64,000 nt of DNA from Brienomyrus brachyistius (Eukaryota > Chordata > Actinopteri > Osteoglossiformes > Mormyridae): assembly GCF_023856365.1 (NCBI RefSeq), contig NC_064535.1, forward strand, positions 10,002,363-10,066,362, read 5' to 3'. Below are positions 46,650 to 58,145 of this stretch, piece by piece. Under the pieces are notes generated by a model, which was not told the origin of the DNA, did no database searches, and saw only the letters and a program-made list of their open reading frames with translations. Position numbers and translations under genes: made by a program. Each line of letters opens with the position of its first letter. The first letter of the stretch is position 1.

Positions 46650-47275
46650 GGAGTGCACCTGGATATCAGGCCCTGTACACAAAGGGACTGGGTTGCCTCT
46701 ACTTCCTGAGGAGATTCCGATCCTTAAGAGACTGCAGGTATCTGCTGCAGCAGCTGTACCAGTCTGTGCTTGCAGGGCTGTTCTTCTGTGTTGCTGTGTG
46801 TTGGAGCGACGATGCTGCAAGACGGGACTCAAACAAACTCAATAAACTGATTAAGAAGGCTGCCTCTGTTCTGGGAACCCACTTGGATTCCCCTGAAAAA
46901 ACTATCCAAAAGAGAACATTCAAGAAGGTTTTCTCCATAATGGACAATGTCTCAAACCCGCCGCATCGCACCCTGGTCAAAGTAAGCTCAGAAACAGGCC
47001 CACACAGCTGTGTGACTATCTGAGGTCTTTTCTTCCAGTGGCCAGCAGGGGCTACAATAAGTTTCCCCCTGACTCCTCTCTCCACTCAGTTGCCAGCCCT
47101 CTGGGTTGCTGTTGTATTTTTAAACATTGCACATTGCAATTTAGTACAGTTTGTATCTTTTGTATTGTGTGAGTTCCATTGTATATGTAGAGTTTGAAGT
47201 CACTTTCACGTATTTTACTGTAGCTCTTTTGGAATTTATTTCGGGATCAATAAAGTATTATTACTACCGTACTAC
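46650..47275 (+). pseudogene. LINE 3' end: reverse transcriptase C-terminus and 3'UTR
   Basis: An open frame to 47023 reads KGLGCLYFLRRFRSLRDCRY, then LLQQLYQSVLAGLFFCVAVC, then LNKLIKKAASVLGTHLDSPE and FSIMDNVSNPPHRTL. This is the post-catalytic region of a fish non-LTR reverse transcriptase. A short 3'UTR follows, ending in 'ggatcaataaagtattatta' with an ATT-rich tail. It is 5'-truncated (no catalytic palm), as most LINE copies are. The left edge near 46640 adjoins the poly-C tract. Confidence 0.8.
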
Positions 47276-47423
47276 TTCAAGGAATTTTACCTCAATAATG
47301 GCTTTAGAAGCCTTGTCAAAATCCAAAATAAGGTGGTGGAATATCTTTCGTTGACAAATACAGCAGTAATGCGCTGCACATGTGATATTGGTCTATATTT
47401 TACAAATTTATCTCTCAGTTTTA

Positions 47424-47600
47424 TATCCATCCATCCATCCATCCATCCATCCATATCCACCTCTTATCCAGGGTCAAGTTATCCACCCTATGCAGAGATG
47501 CACAGGCCTCCCCAGATACCAAGCCATTCCCAAGGGTCCAGGGTCTCCTCCCAGTTGGACATGCCAAAAGCATTTTGCGAGAAAGGAATACATTTCCTGC
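47424..47600 (-). repeat. LINE 3' fragment with (CCAT)n tail
   Basis: It starts with seven or more ATCC units (47424-47454), then 'cacctcttatccagggtcaa', 'cattcccaagggtccagggt' and 'ctcctcccagttggacatgc'. These are minus-strand phrases of a common fish LINE 3' region. It ends near 47600 without a clear boundary. Confidence 0.5.
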
Positions 47601-49075
47601 AGAAAAAAAAGAATCATAATAAATATTACGACTGTCAGGAATAAGCAGGGTCCAAGTACAATGAATGTGCTAGTAGGGGAATCTCAGCAGATTAAAGACA
47701 AGTGAAAGATGCGCTGATATCCATGCGACTCACATTTCGTCCTGAAATAAATACGGAAAGAAATTGACAGTTCTAAACTCTTATTTTTGTAACAGGCAGT
47801 AAATCAATTGGTTTGTTTATGTTCCATCTCCGGAGTCTGCAGGGAGGGCCGGATTTGCATTGTTGCAACCGTTGTGGATACCCTCCATGGCCAGTAACCT
47901 AACCTGCATCTACTGCCAGTTAATGAGGTCTGCTGGTAATATGAACAGCCTGGCGGCAGAGCTTAAGGCTCAGCTCTGTTTCTCTCTTCTGTCGGGTACT
48001 AAGCTTGATTCGGTTCACTTCCCAGTCCGCTGCTTTCCTGTCTTTTCCTGCCCTTCTTTCTCCACTTGACCGTGCTTCCATCCAGTGCCCTAATGCTCCT
48101 GATCCCTTCCTGTTTCAACTCTGACTCTCTCCCAGTTCCACCCTCCTGGTTATTTCTGATAACCGACGCCTGACAATTCATCCGAGTTCCCCCTCATCCT
48201 GTATCATCGCGCCTGGTTCCTCCATGCCTGGACTTATATGCTCCATCTGTGTCTGAGCAATATTCTGTGATGTGCCAGTGAAAGTTGTACTTTCAGCCAT
48301 TCTAAGTATTTCATTTACATTATATTCCATGGTGGTTACTGTATGTGCTATTTTTTAGTTGCTGATGTAATTATACAACCAGTTAACCTGCCCTTATACA
48401 GAATAGGGAAATAATTCTGGATAAAGTAATTCACTTGTTTTTGGTTTTGGTTTCATTGTTAAGGTACAGTATGGTCATACTTAGCTCTGCAAAATTATTA
48501 TGTAGAAATAAAGTTTGCAAATCAGGTATCAACAAGCCGACATGTAAATCTACGTAACTGTCCTTTTCGTTCCTTTCTAAACAAGAAGAATATTCATTCG
48601 TTCTTCTTCCAGCCATTTAGTTTGGTCCTGCCTGCATGTGGCAGCACAAATCAGGCATGACGGCACAAGGCTGAGCTGCACCCTGGGTGGAATATGCTGG
48701 CCTGCAACATGCCTGTTCATTTTGGTTTAGTTTTAATTTCACAATGATTCATTTTATAATGACTATCTACTATTGTTTTATTATTTTGGTATTGCAGTGT
48801 AGTAGGCTGTAGTTTTCTATACTTAATATTGCCTGCTGCAGAAGGTTAATACTCTCAAAGGATTCATAGAATATTAGACGTGCACACTCAGTGCTGTAGG
48901 AGACTTTTTCCACTTTATGGAATTGTGAAAATGTGTCTGAATTATAATCATACTTAGAGTTTGCCTGAATGTTCTCCACAGCTGACAGATTTCTAGTCAA
49001 ATGTGTATTTTTTGTATTTTTTTTATTAATAAAGATTCACGCATAATTTGTTATTACCTCTTTATTTTATTTGAT
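47601..49075. other. Intergenic stretch without genes
   Basis: Mixed AT-rich DNA with a C/T-rich patch at 48020-48240. No recognised gene, RNA or complete repeat was found. The C/T-rich patch resembles the untranslated or LTR-like sequence around 44200-44560 in composition but I could not align it. Confidence 0.6.
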
Positions 49076-49087
49076 ATGGAAATACGT

Positions 49088-49431
49088 GGGGCGGCATGGT
49101 GGTGCAGTGGTTAGCTCTGTTGACTCACACCTCCGGGACCCGGGTTCGAGTCTCCGCCTGGGTTACATGTGTGCGGAGTTTGCATGTTCTCCCCATGTCA
49201 TCGTGGGGTTTCCTCCAGGTGCTCCGGTTTCCCCCCACAGTCCAAAAACATGCTGAGGCTAATTGGGGTTGCTAAATTGCCCGTAGGAGTGAGAGTGAAT
49301 GGTGTGTGAGTGTGCCCTGCGATGGGCTGGCCCCCCATCCTCGGTTGTTCCCTGCCTCATGCCCATAGCTTCCGGGATAGGCTCCGGACCCCCCGCAACC
49401 CAGTAGGATAAGCGGTTTGGAAAATGGATGG
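49088..49431 (+). mobile_element. DANA/mermaid-like tRNA-derived SINE, full length
   Basis: The head GGGGCGGCATGGTGGTGCAG (A-box) is followed by B-box GGTTCGAGTCTCC, the middle 'ccccacagtccaaaaacatg', and the tail 'ataagcggtttggaaaatgg' plus ATGG repeat. The flanking duplication ATGGAAATACGT is at 49076-49087 and 49432-49443 (its first bases overlap the tail repeat). It is the least diverged copy in the window by eye. Confidence 0.92.
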
Positions 49432-49559
49432 ATGGAAATACGTTGTCTAGCGCAAAGTCTATACTGTATAAAAAAAACGCCAAATCAGAGTATGTTTAGA
49501 TTTTATTTACAAGCCTCAAATGAAAAAGGAAACAGTATAAAGACCACATTTTATACTTG

Positions 49560-49770
49560 TGAAAAGCACTGTACAGTAACACAATCAGTAAGGCCGGAAT
49601 CCTGGTTCAGTACTCAGCACTTTAACATCACTCCTGTTCTTATTCCAGCTTTGTACGGATTTTGCATGATCGACTGGCATTGTGCCAGTTTCCTCATGTG
49701 GCCCAAAACGTTTTTACTTTCTTGTGCATTTGCTTCCCGCTTCAGCAGTCGAACACCGTTACCACTGGAT
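49560..49770 (+). repeat. Very old SINE remnant
   Basis: Phrases 'cctggttcagtactcagcac', 'gtacggattttgcatgatcg' and 'gtgccagtttcctcatgtgg' track the order of a tRNA-derived SINE of the mermaid type, but with many changes. The boundaries are unclear. Confidence 0.35.
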
Positions 49771-50882
49771 GAAACGGCGAGCTCACTCAAGCAACGGCAA
49801 AGAAGTCTTTTTCTTTTACTATATAAGTAGCTGCATAAGTAGCTTATCATTGGTATTAGACATTCCTAATCTCCACAACCCAGTTGTTGTGTTGTTGTTC
49901 AGATCCCACAAAGGGGAAGCATTTACAACACTGATGATTGCTTCCCGTGCCAGGAATAAAACCTGTGACATGGGATTTTCTATCCTCGATAATAATGATT
50001 TTATGTGCTAATTATCTGTATCACATATACTTGATAAATTAGAGTGAAATAATAGCACCTTGTGTTCAGTAGCCTCTGTGTGAAGTATTGAGTGTCCCAC
50101 CATACTGAGCATCCGGTTTCTGATCTGAATTCTCTTTCACTTTCATTTTCCGGTTTTCTTGCTCCCCTGCTAGTGATTTGCATTTGGGTCTGGGTCCTGA
50201 ACTGTACAGTATGTATTCGCTTACACCTACATTTGGACCAAAATTTGGATTTATATGATATTTATATGAGTAGGGAAAACACACAATGATCCAGCGCAAA
50301 GACAGAGGAGGGAACAGGATGGCCAGCACCACCTGCTGGCCAAACATTGAAGAGACGTGAAAGGCAAGGATGTCCGGGCACTGACCCTGACACATTTCAG
50401 TCTTGTTCTTTTATTTAGCCTACAAGTAAGTAATAAATAACAGTGTAATATTATATTAAACTATTTATATTAAATAGACACAAGTACTTATACATTAACT
50501 TTCCTATCATTATGGATTCTTCACTTTGACTCTTACATATACAGTATCATTCTTTACTCCTCCCCTACAATACTTGGAAACATATGAAACTGCATCATTA
50601 TTTTATTTAAAGAACCCAAAAAAAGGTTATTTAAGCTCAAAGCACCACTGTACAAGATAAGTGGGCCAAAAATCCTCCGCGTATGTGGCCCTGGTCAATA
50701 GCTATATAAATACTTGCAATTACTTTTGGCAAAATCCGTTATCGACAACGCGGAGGCAATTACTTATTCATACAGGACACTTTGGTGGTATATTGCTTCT
50801 GTTATTAAATAAATGATTATCTTTTTTATGTTATTCATTTTCTTGCGGGCCATTTATCAGGTGGTAGTTTTGGCCTGAACTA

Positions 50883-52051
50883 CACTGAACAAAAATATAA
50901 ACGCAACACTTTTGTTTTTGCTCCCATTTTTCATGAGATGGACTTAAAGATCTACAATTCATTCCAGATACACAATATTACCATTTCTCTCAAACATTTC
51001 TCACAAATCAGTCTAAATGTGTGATAGTGAGCACTTCTGCTTTGCTGAGATAATCCATCCCACCTCACAGGTGTGCCACATCAAGATGCTGATCTGACAT
51101 CATGGGTAGTGCACAGGTGTACCTTATACTGCCCACAATAAAAGGCCACCCTGGAATGTGCAGTTTTGTCTCACAGCAAAATGCCACAGATGCCACAAGC
51201 ATTGAGGGAGCGTGCAATTGGCATGCGGACAGCAGGAATGTCAACCAGATCTGTTGCTCGTGCATTGAATGTTCATTTCTCAACCATAAGCCGTCTCCAA
51301 AGGCGTTTCAGAGAATATGGCAGTACATCCAACCGGCCTCACAACCGCAGACCACGTGTAACCACACCAGCCCAGGACCTCCACATCCAGCAGGTTCACC
51401 TCCAAGATCGTCTGAGACCAGCCACTCAGACAGATAATGCACGGCCCCATGTTGCAAGGATCTGTACACAGTTCTTGGAAGCTGAAAATGTCCCAGTTCT
51501 TGCATGGCCAGCATACTCACCGGACATGTCACCCGTTGAGCATGTTTGGGATGTGCTTGACCGGCGTATACGACAGCGTGTACCAGTTCCCACTAATATC
51601 CAACAACTTCGCACAGCCATTGAAGAGGAGTGGACCAACATTCTACAGGCCACAATTGACAATCTGATAAACTCTATGCGAAGAAGATGTGTTGCATTGC
51701 ATGAGGCAAATGGCGGTCACACCAGATACTGACCGGTTCTGAGTCCCCAGACCCCCAATAAAGCAAAAAACTGCACATTCCAGGGTGGCCTTTTATTGTG
51801 GGCAGTATAAGGTACACCTGTGCACTACCCATGATGTCAGATCAGCATCTTGATGTGGCACACCTGTGAGGTGGGATGGATTATCTCAGCAAAGCAGAAG
51901 TGCTCACTATCACACATTTAGACTGATTTGTGAGAAATGTTTGAGAGAAATGGTAATATTGTGTATCTGGAATGAATTGTAGATCTTTAAGTCCATCTCA
52001 TGAAAAATGGGAGCAGAAACAAGAGTGTTGCGTTTATATTTTTGTTCAGTA
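50883..52051 (+). mobile_element. Tc1-like deletion derivative, copy 2 (1169 bp)
   Basis: The ends begin CACTGAACAAAAATATAAAC and, inverted at the right, TACTGAACAAAAATATAAAC, with TA on both sides (50881-50882 and 52052-52053). The sequence is the reverse complement of copy 1 at 20248-21416, of identical length and with about four mismatches by eye. Both copies share the same asymmetric terminal base and the same internal deletion. Confidence 0.93.
51166..51732 (+). pseudogene. Internally deleted Tc1 transposase, copy 2 (188 codons)
   Basis: Same structure as copy 1: a paired-like helix-turn-helix region, then the jump [14 protein letters not shown], then [12 protein letters not shown] and a C-terminus ending HTRY. 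It differs by His/Arg near residue 15 and Pro/Leu near residue 158. Its first catalytic Asp segment is missing. It is an intact frame but probably not catalytic. Confidence 0.9.
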
Positions 52052-52270
52052 TATTTGTGATATTCATTGTTAATATGCCAGAAGAGAAAGAAAATAAAAT
52101 GCATTTCACAGCACAACATTATTACAATTCATATATAGCAGAACTACACAATTAGAACTGTAGACCCTCACCTCAATGCAAATTATTGTTGTGAATCGTA
52201 TAACGTATAAAGTTCCGTGTCCATGGCATACAGCACTTTGTATTCTAGGTATGTGAATGTGCAATGCTTT

Positions 52271-52396
52271 TAATCCATCCATCCATCCATCCAGGTGAGG
52301 AGGATCGGTCACACTATATGATGGGGGGGAGGCTTGGTAAAATTTGCCGACCTGAGGAGTGAGGAAATTCGCTGGGGGTGGGGGGGGGGGGGGGGA
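52271..52396. repeat. (ATCC)n followed by GC-rich DNA and a poly-G tract
   Basis: Five or six ATCC units (52271-52293), then a G-rich segment and a G run interrupted once by T (52375-52395). It may be the remains of a SINE tail and a G-rich element similar to those at 46580 and 58110. Confidence 0.7.
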
Positions 52397-52966
52397 TGAC
52401 ACCTAAGCCGTATCTAACTGAAAGACAGTGATCACAGTGATGAAAAGCTTATATTAAGCTTAACCTCAAGCGAAACACAGTTTGTGTATTTTAGTTAGAT
52501 ACAATTAAAAGGTATTAATTTGAGAATGATGCGGATGAATGAATAAGAACAGTAGAGAGACTGCTTCTTCTTTGATTTATATCTTCTAAAGATTTTGCAT
52601 GAATCTTAAAACTGCAATTGATGTTAAAGATTGTCATACGTTTAAATAAGCAGCTGAATTCGTTATACATCTCGATCTTTGGTTTACCAAGATGGACTCA
52701 GCAGTACATTGTCTGTCTTTGTCTTTACACAGATTACTAGATAATGAGGCAATGATGTAACAGGATAAGGTGCAAGTACAGAGTATAGAGATACTGTAGT
52801 GTACTCAGGCTGCATGAAGGACATATATACGCTGTTTTATTGTTAAAGATTCATAGGACTACACACACATGTACAGCGTGTGTTAGTATATACTGTAATA
52901 TTATACATACACACAGAATTTTGTGCTGTGTCTAATAACTGCTTTCTAGTTGTGCGTACTGTCATA

Positions 52967-52972
<6 letters not shown>

Positions 52973-53029
<57 letters not shown>
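52973..53029. repeat. (TA)n microsatellite
   Basis: About 28 uninterrupted TA units. The open frame over it is an artefact (IY repeats). Confidence 0.95.
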
Positions 53030-53035
<6 letters not shown>

Positions 53036-53549
53036 TCCCCTATTTACTGTTCTTTACAATTCTGTGCATCAGGCACTGAAGAGGATGTCTGCTTCTTATT
53101 GGTTGCAGCACATTAACTAGGACCAACTGCTTTTGAGATTGATGCTTTTGCCTATGTACCAATCATTGGTTGAGTGCCCACTTCAATGGAAATAGTCCCG
53201 GAACGGAACAGAACAGCAAAGCATTGTAAGAGATTCAGAACCTGATTCCTCAGACTTCACCTCTCTGTAGCCCCTCTGTGACAAGAGTTAGTCACGGTGA
53301 TTGATTCCGCCTGTCCCTCATTCTCACAAAAATTAGATTTTTCTGTGCCAAATGTAAATCCAACCGCCTTGCCAGTCTCAAATGCCAGTGTGAAAAGCAA
53401 AGCCCTCTGCCTGAATGATCTTCCCTTCCCTGCCCAGTACCTAAGCCATCTGGTTCTTTTCTGCCAACAATACAAGAGTGAGTTTGCCAGTGTCATTAAT
53501 CTTATTCTGTATAAATTTATGTTTATATGTTTATATACCCAATTAACAG

Positions 53550-53551
53550 CA

Positions 53552-53583
<32 letters not shown>

Positions 53584-53617
53584 CATATATATACATATAC
53601 ATATATACATATATATA
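53550..53617. repeat. (CATA)n / (TA)n microsatellite
   Basis: About seven CATA units, then mixed CATATA and TA repeats. Confidence 0.95.
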
Positions 53618-53769
53618 TTAGGAACCCTTGGTCCATACATTTTTACTTACTTTTTGTGATCACACATTAGTGGCTTGTGGTCTCTTTCTGTTTGGGGAAC
53701 CCCTGGATCTAACACACTAACAAAAATTTATTTTTCAAATATGAGGGACTCTGATTTGCCTCGTTTGCC

Positions 53770-53925
53770 CTTGGCATGTGAGTGTGTGCCCTGTGATGGA
53801 CTAGCATCCCATCTGGTAGTGTTACCTGCCTTGTGATTTTGTCACCAATCAAACCTTTTGTCACCAATGCCTGTTGGCACTATCCAGTACTGGATGGGCA
53901 GGCAAGGAAAATGGATTAATGTTTT
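53770..53925 (+). repeat. Old mermaid-like SINE 3' fragment
   Basis: 'gtgtgccctgtgatggacta' followed by 'gcatcccatctggtagtgtt' and a terminal 'ggcaaggaaaatgga' match the 3' half of the SINE family with heavy divergence and a local duplication of 'tttgtcaccaat'. Confidence 0.5.
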
Positions 53926-54784
53926 GTAAACTGACACCTTGGTATGACTAAAGGTATTCGATGCAGGCTTCCCAATCTATCTTACAAAACATTGAATCAT
54001 TTTGAAGGCATTAGCAAAGAAACAGTACTATACAGTACGTGAATATACAGAAATTTCCCTGCGGAAAAAAAAATGATGTGTCTGATTTAGTCAAAACATG
54101 TTCTTCTGCATAATTATATTTTGTATTTCCCACCTTGGATTTTATTATATTCTTTGCAAGTATTGATATTGTATATATCACTTCATGTGAAAATTTGTTT
54201 AAAAGAATTTCATTACCTAAATGAAATTCTACTCAGAAGTAACGCATGGGTTTGCTACAATTTTTTATTTCATTTGCATAAAATCTTCTTCCACATAAAA
54301 TGTATAAACTATTTGAAAATGGCACTTCTCACTATAATTTTTCAGACTTTCAATTTCCTTTGAACTCTGAAAGTAGAGCACGAAGTGAATCTTCAAACAT
54401 GGGTTCTACTGAAGATGCACTAACTCCGGAACTTTCTGCTTTCCTTTGAACGCTGAAATGAAACACAAACGAATGTGTATGCACATGTACTTCAAAAATA
54501 AATTCGGTATTTCTGAGGCACATACAGATAGTAGGTTATATGCATTATCCAGGTTGTTTGTCCATGCTGGAATATCTTGGGGCATCTTTCTAAGTTCAGG
54601 ATTAATAACTTGGAGTGTAGGGATACATGTATTTAGTTTAATTTTATATTACCTGTTTTTTTATTTTATTTTGCTATTCTTATGATTATCTCTACAAATA
54701 ACATGATATTCATTCTGATCACATTACTTGAGATATTTATTTTGAAAGAAAGGAAGGCAGTGGAATATATATCGTCACAATGAA

Positions 54785-55150
54785 ATGCACCTCCTGAACC
54801 TACTGCCAGTCTCCACAATAGACAGGTGGCCTCCTGCCTCGATCAGCACCATGGACAGCAGCCACCAATCAAGATTTCGACTGTCACAAGCCACTCCACC
54901 TCTAATTCCGCACGCCTGGCTTCCACTAATGGCTCCAGCTGGCTCAGGGTTGGAAAGCCTCCCTCAGCAGTCAAAAAGGAGACTAAATGTCTAGCTACTG
55001 CATCCAGTCTGTAGTGTCCCCTCGGCTGGACCTGAACCGGAGTAGGTCTGTCAGAAGTCGTGTGTCTGTATCGACCACCGATTCCGACCACGCAACCCCT
55101 CACTAGCAAGCCGGCCGGAACCTCCAGGATTGAATATGCGTTCACTCCTC
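54785..55150. other. Unrecognised GC-rich island in AT-rich DNA
   Basis: A 365-bp block of clearly higher GC content than its neighbours. Both strands have open frames (69 and 100 codons). The minus-strand one, 54843-55145, contains ARRAELEVEWLVTVEIL and many Arg and Val, but I recognise no domain and no splice sites of quality. It could be a fragment of a retroelement gag or an exon of an unknown gene. Confidence 0.4.
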
Positions 55151-56219
55151 CAGAGTTCCATAATTTGTTATCGGCACAATAATTCTACTGAAATGTCTGA
55201 ATGGCTGCGATGATACATCTTTTTCTATTTTTCTACCTTCATCATGCTTCAGCACTTAGCGAAGAAGATGTTTAGAACACATGCCGCTCTGTGAAGAGCT
55301 TTTTATTGCATATTTCATTCACTTTGACTATCATGTATACATTACCACTATAATTTAAACTGCATAGATGATTGTAGTAAAATTATTGGAATGTATCGCA
55401 CATTATATATATTTGACTATGTAGAATACAGTATGTAGACTATGCAGAGGAGCATATGAAAACTGGCATCATCATTTGATATTCTGCCTGTTGTACTTTA
55501 CTATGCAGAAATGTACCAAAGACATGGAAGTCAAATACAATGTAGTGTGAAATCCTCCTATATCTAGTTACTAGTATTACTAGTCTGAAGCGTATATGAA
55601 ATATGACAATAATGAAATGGAACAAACATTACAAAATAAGCACATCAAGCACGATTCTGTGCCAGAAAGCAGCCAAGTGAACATGTTGGTGTGAAAAATA
55701 AGCAGCTTTCTTGACCTTTAACTTGTAAGGCAAGAGAACAAAAGTTCAAGTGATATTAGTTATAACAGAAAACAATAGATACAACATTAGATCTGTGGTG
55801 TTCTCCGTCCAATTTGAAATACAAACTCTTTTTTAGTCTCACAATAGGCCTTGGGTAGTTTATATATTTTTTACGTGTCTATAAATAGTCTTTTATTAAC
55901 GGTATTCAGTTTAAATGTCTAACTGCATGTTACACCATCAAAGCCCTACAGAAATCAGATAAATGGCTTGTGTTTAGTTGTTCTTAGTGTAGACAGACGC
56001 ATTTCTTTGCTCCAGCCAGAGATATTGATAGCTAAATTGGAGTAAACTCTAAGTAATTTCATCCTTATTCTGAAATGCGCAAAACAGTGGTAATGGTAAC
56101 TGCAGGATAAGTATTTGTTTGTTCATGCTTGGATAACAAAAGAATTTCAGGCACTGACTTTGAGGTCCCCTTAAGAATGGTATCAGCCTAAATTCCTCTT
56201 GATCTTCAGAACTAGCAGT

Positions 56220-56720
56220 GAGATTTTTTTTCCCTTTAGCTTGGCATCTGAGACCTCATCCCAACGCACAGCAGATGACACTTTCTTAACAATATGCTAA
56301 CATACTGTATCTTTGGCTACGGACCCAGCAGTTTACACAGCAGTCTTGCGTGGCTGTCTGCTTTTCACCGTTTGATTTAGGATTCATTTGTTTTGATATG
56401 TGGAAATAATCCCAGTTCCAGATTTTGATTGTTAAAAATAAAATGCCTAATTTACAAAAGTAATCACCATCCCCAGAGTGAAGACTTTGCAAATAATCCT
56501 TTGGAAGCCATTGCAGCAGATGGGAAATAGGCAAAAAATATCAGGCACGCATCTTTCGGGATGGAATTTTTGCTTGTTGCTCCATGAACATTGGCCACAA
56601 CGCTATCAAGTAAGACTGAGAACAATGGAGAGGGATTTTTTCAGTGGAGTTCCAATTAGCCGTTCTGGAACACAAACTTTCTTTTACCTTTTTAGGTGTA
56701 ATCTAATTGGTGTTTGAGAC
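56220..56720. promoter_or_regulatory. Candidate conserved non-coding element
   Basis: About 500 bp of unique sequence, free of repeat similarity, with a high density of typical developmental transcription-factor motifs: TTTGCAAATAATCC (POU-like), GCAGCAGATGGG (bHLH E-box), CCAATTAGCC and TCTAATTGG (homeodomain), and TTTTGATTG. There is no long open frame and no splice structure. This is inference from composition only. Confidence 0.4.
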
Positions 56721-58123
56721 CAATGTTCTGTTTTAATATAGGAATTTTTTTATATTTTCCAAAAGATCTACACATTTTAATCTTGAAATTATATGGCATT
56801 ATTAACTATTACTTTTGAATATGTTTATAGACATGCACCTCTGCCTTGAAAAACTAGTAGAGAAGAAGAATCATAGGGGACCATCCATCTTAACTTCGTA
56901 CTTATGATCAGCGCGCTGTCATTTCTAAGGCATCTACCCATTTCAAGGCATTTGGTATGAGGGGGTTTTAGTTCATTGCTGGCCAGACTCACCGACGTTT
57001 TTGCACTGCAACAGGAAAGTGGAGAACCCAACAGAAAACAATTGCAAATAAGGGAGTAAATATATAATCTTTAATTTCATTTTAGACTTCTGAAGAACTT
57101 GTTCATTGCAAAGAAATTTAAGGTGATGTAAAAATTGTTACAGAATTTTCAGTTTTATTTCCATTTTCTATTCTGTTTTTCTGTTTTAGCATTAATCAGC
57201 ATGATGTCTGGAGTTATACTGAGTATTGAAATGTAAGATTATAATACTGCAGGAACAGCCCATGGCATATAGGCAGTACAGGCAAATGCTAGGGGCGCCG
57301 TTCATTAAAAGGGGGCGACTGGGCACCCCAAAGAGTAGAAAAGGAAGGCAGAAAACATGAAAAATTGTAGCTTTTATTATATTTATTTGCTAATACTATT
57401 TTACGCTACTATTTCAAAATAATAAAACGCTTATTAAATAAGCAAATATAGTAAATAAACTATATTTTTTGTACGCTCTGCAGCCCTCTCTCTGTTCCAT
57501 ATCATGCACTGTCGGTCAGGTGCCAGGCAATTTTATTTGTTTCAAACAGGGGGCGCTAGCTAGGACTGGTACTATAATAATGTTGCAAACTGGGCCTGTC
57601 CAGTCATTTAAAAAAAAAAAAAAGATCATGATTAAGATTATATTTCAGTTTTAGCCTAATTATTCTTTATTATTCAGTTTTATTGATCTCTTCTTTTGGT
57701 CTTCACTTGAAGAAAGGAGGATGGCAGGCAGGCAAACTACAGTGCTCAGTGGCTATCTATAAATCTCAGCCCATGAAGAAACGGCTCTTTTGGAAGAGAA
57801 GGTGAATTTTTAGGGCTCTGTAACAGCTTCTTTCCCAAAATAGCAACTTCTAACTGCGTGGTATAGTTCAGCTTGTCACTTTATTTCAAGATAAGGTGTA
57901 AGGTTTTGCCAGGTTATCAGCCTTGTACGGGGCAGCAGGTGTGATGGATTTCCGTGGAAAAAAAGGAAGTGAATCGCACACAGTTTTGGGAGCCTCTAGT
58001 AGCAGCATCCCGGCACTTGAAAATAATTATATAAGCCAGACGTGGAGCTTAAAATAGATCTTCCTGATTCAGCTGATTCTGGAGAGAGATATAGAGAGAG
58101 TTGGAGGCTTGAAAGTAAATTGT

Positions 58124-58145
58124 GGGGGGGGGGGGGGGGGGGGGG
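58124..58145. repeat. Poly-G homopolymer, 22 bases
   Basis: Twenty-two G after 'gtaaattgt'. A third long G/C run in the window; the length is likely to be unreliable. Confidence 0.95.

Noticed and set aside
52880..53116. Open frame with IYIYIY repeats
   Set aside because: It is a translated TA microsatellite; the same holds for frames at 62663 and 62730.
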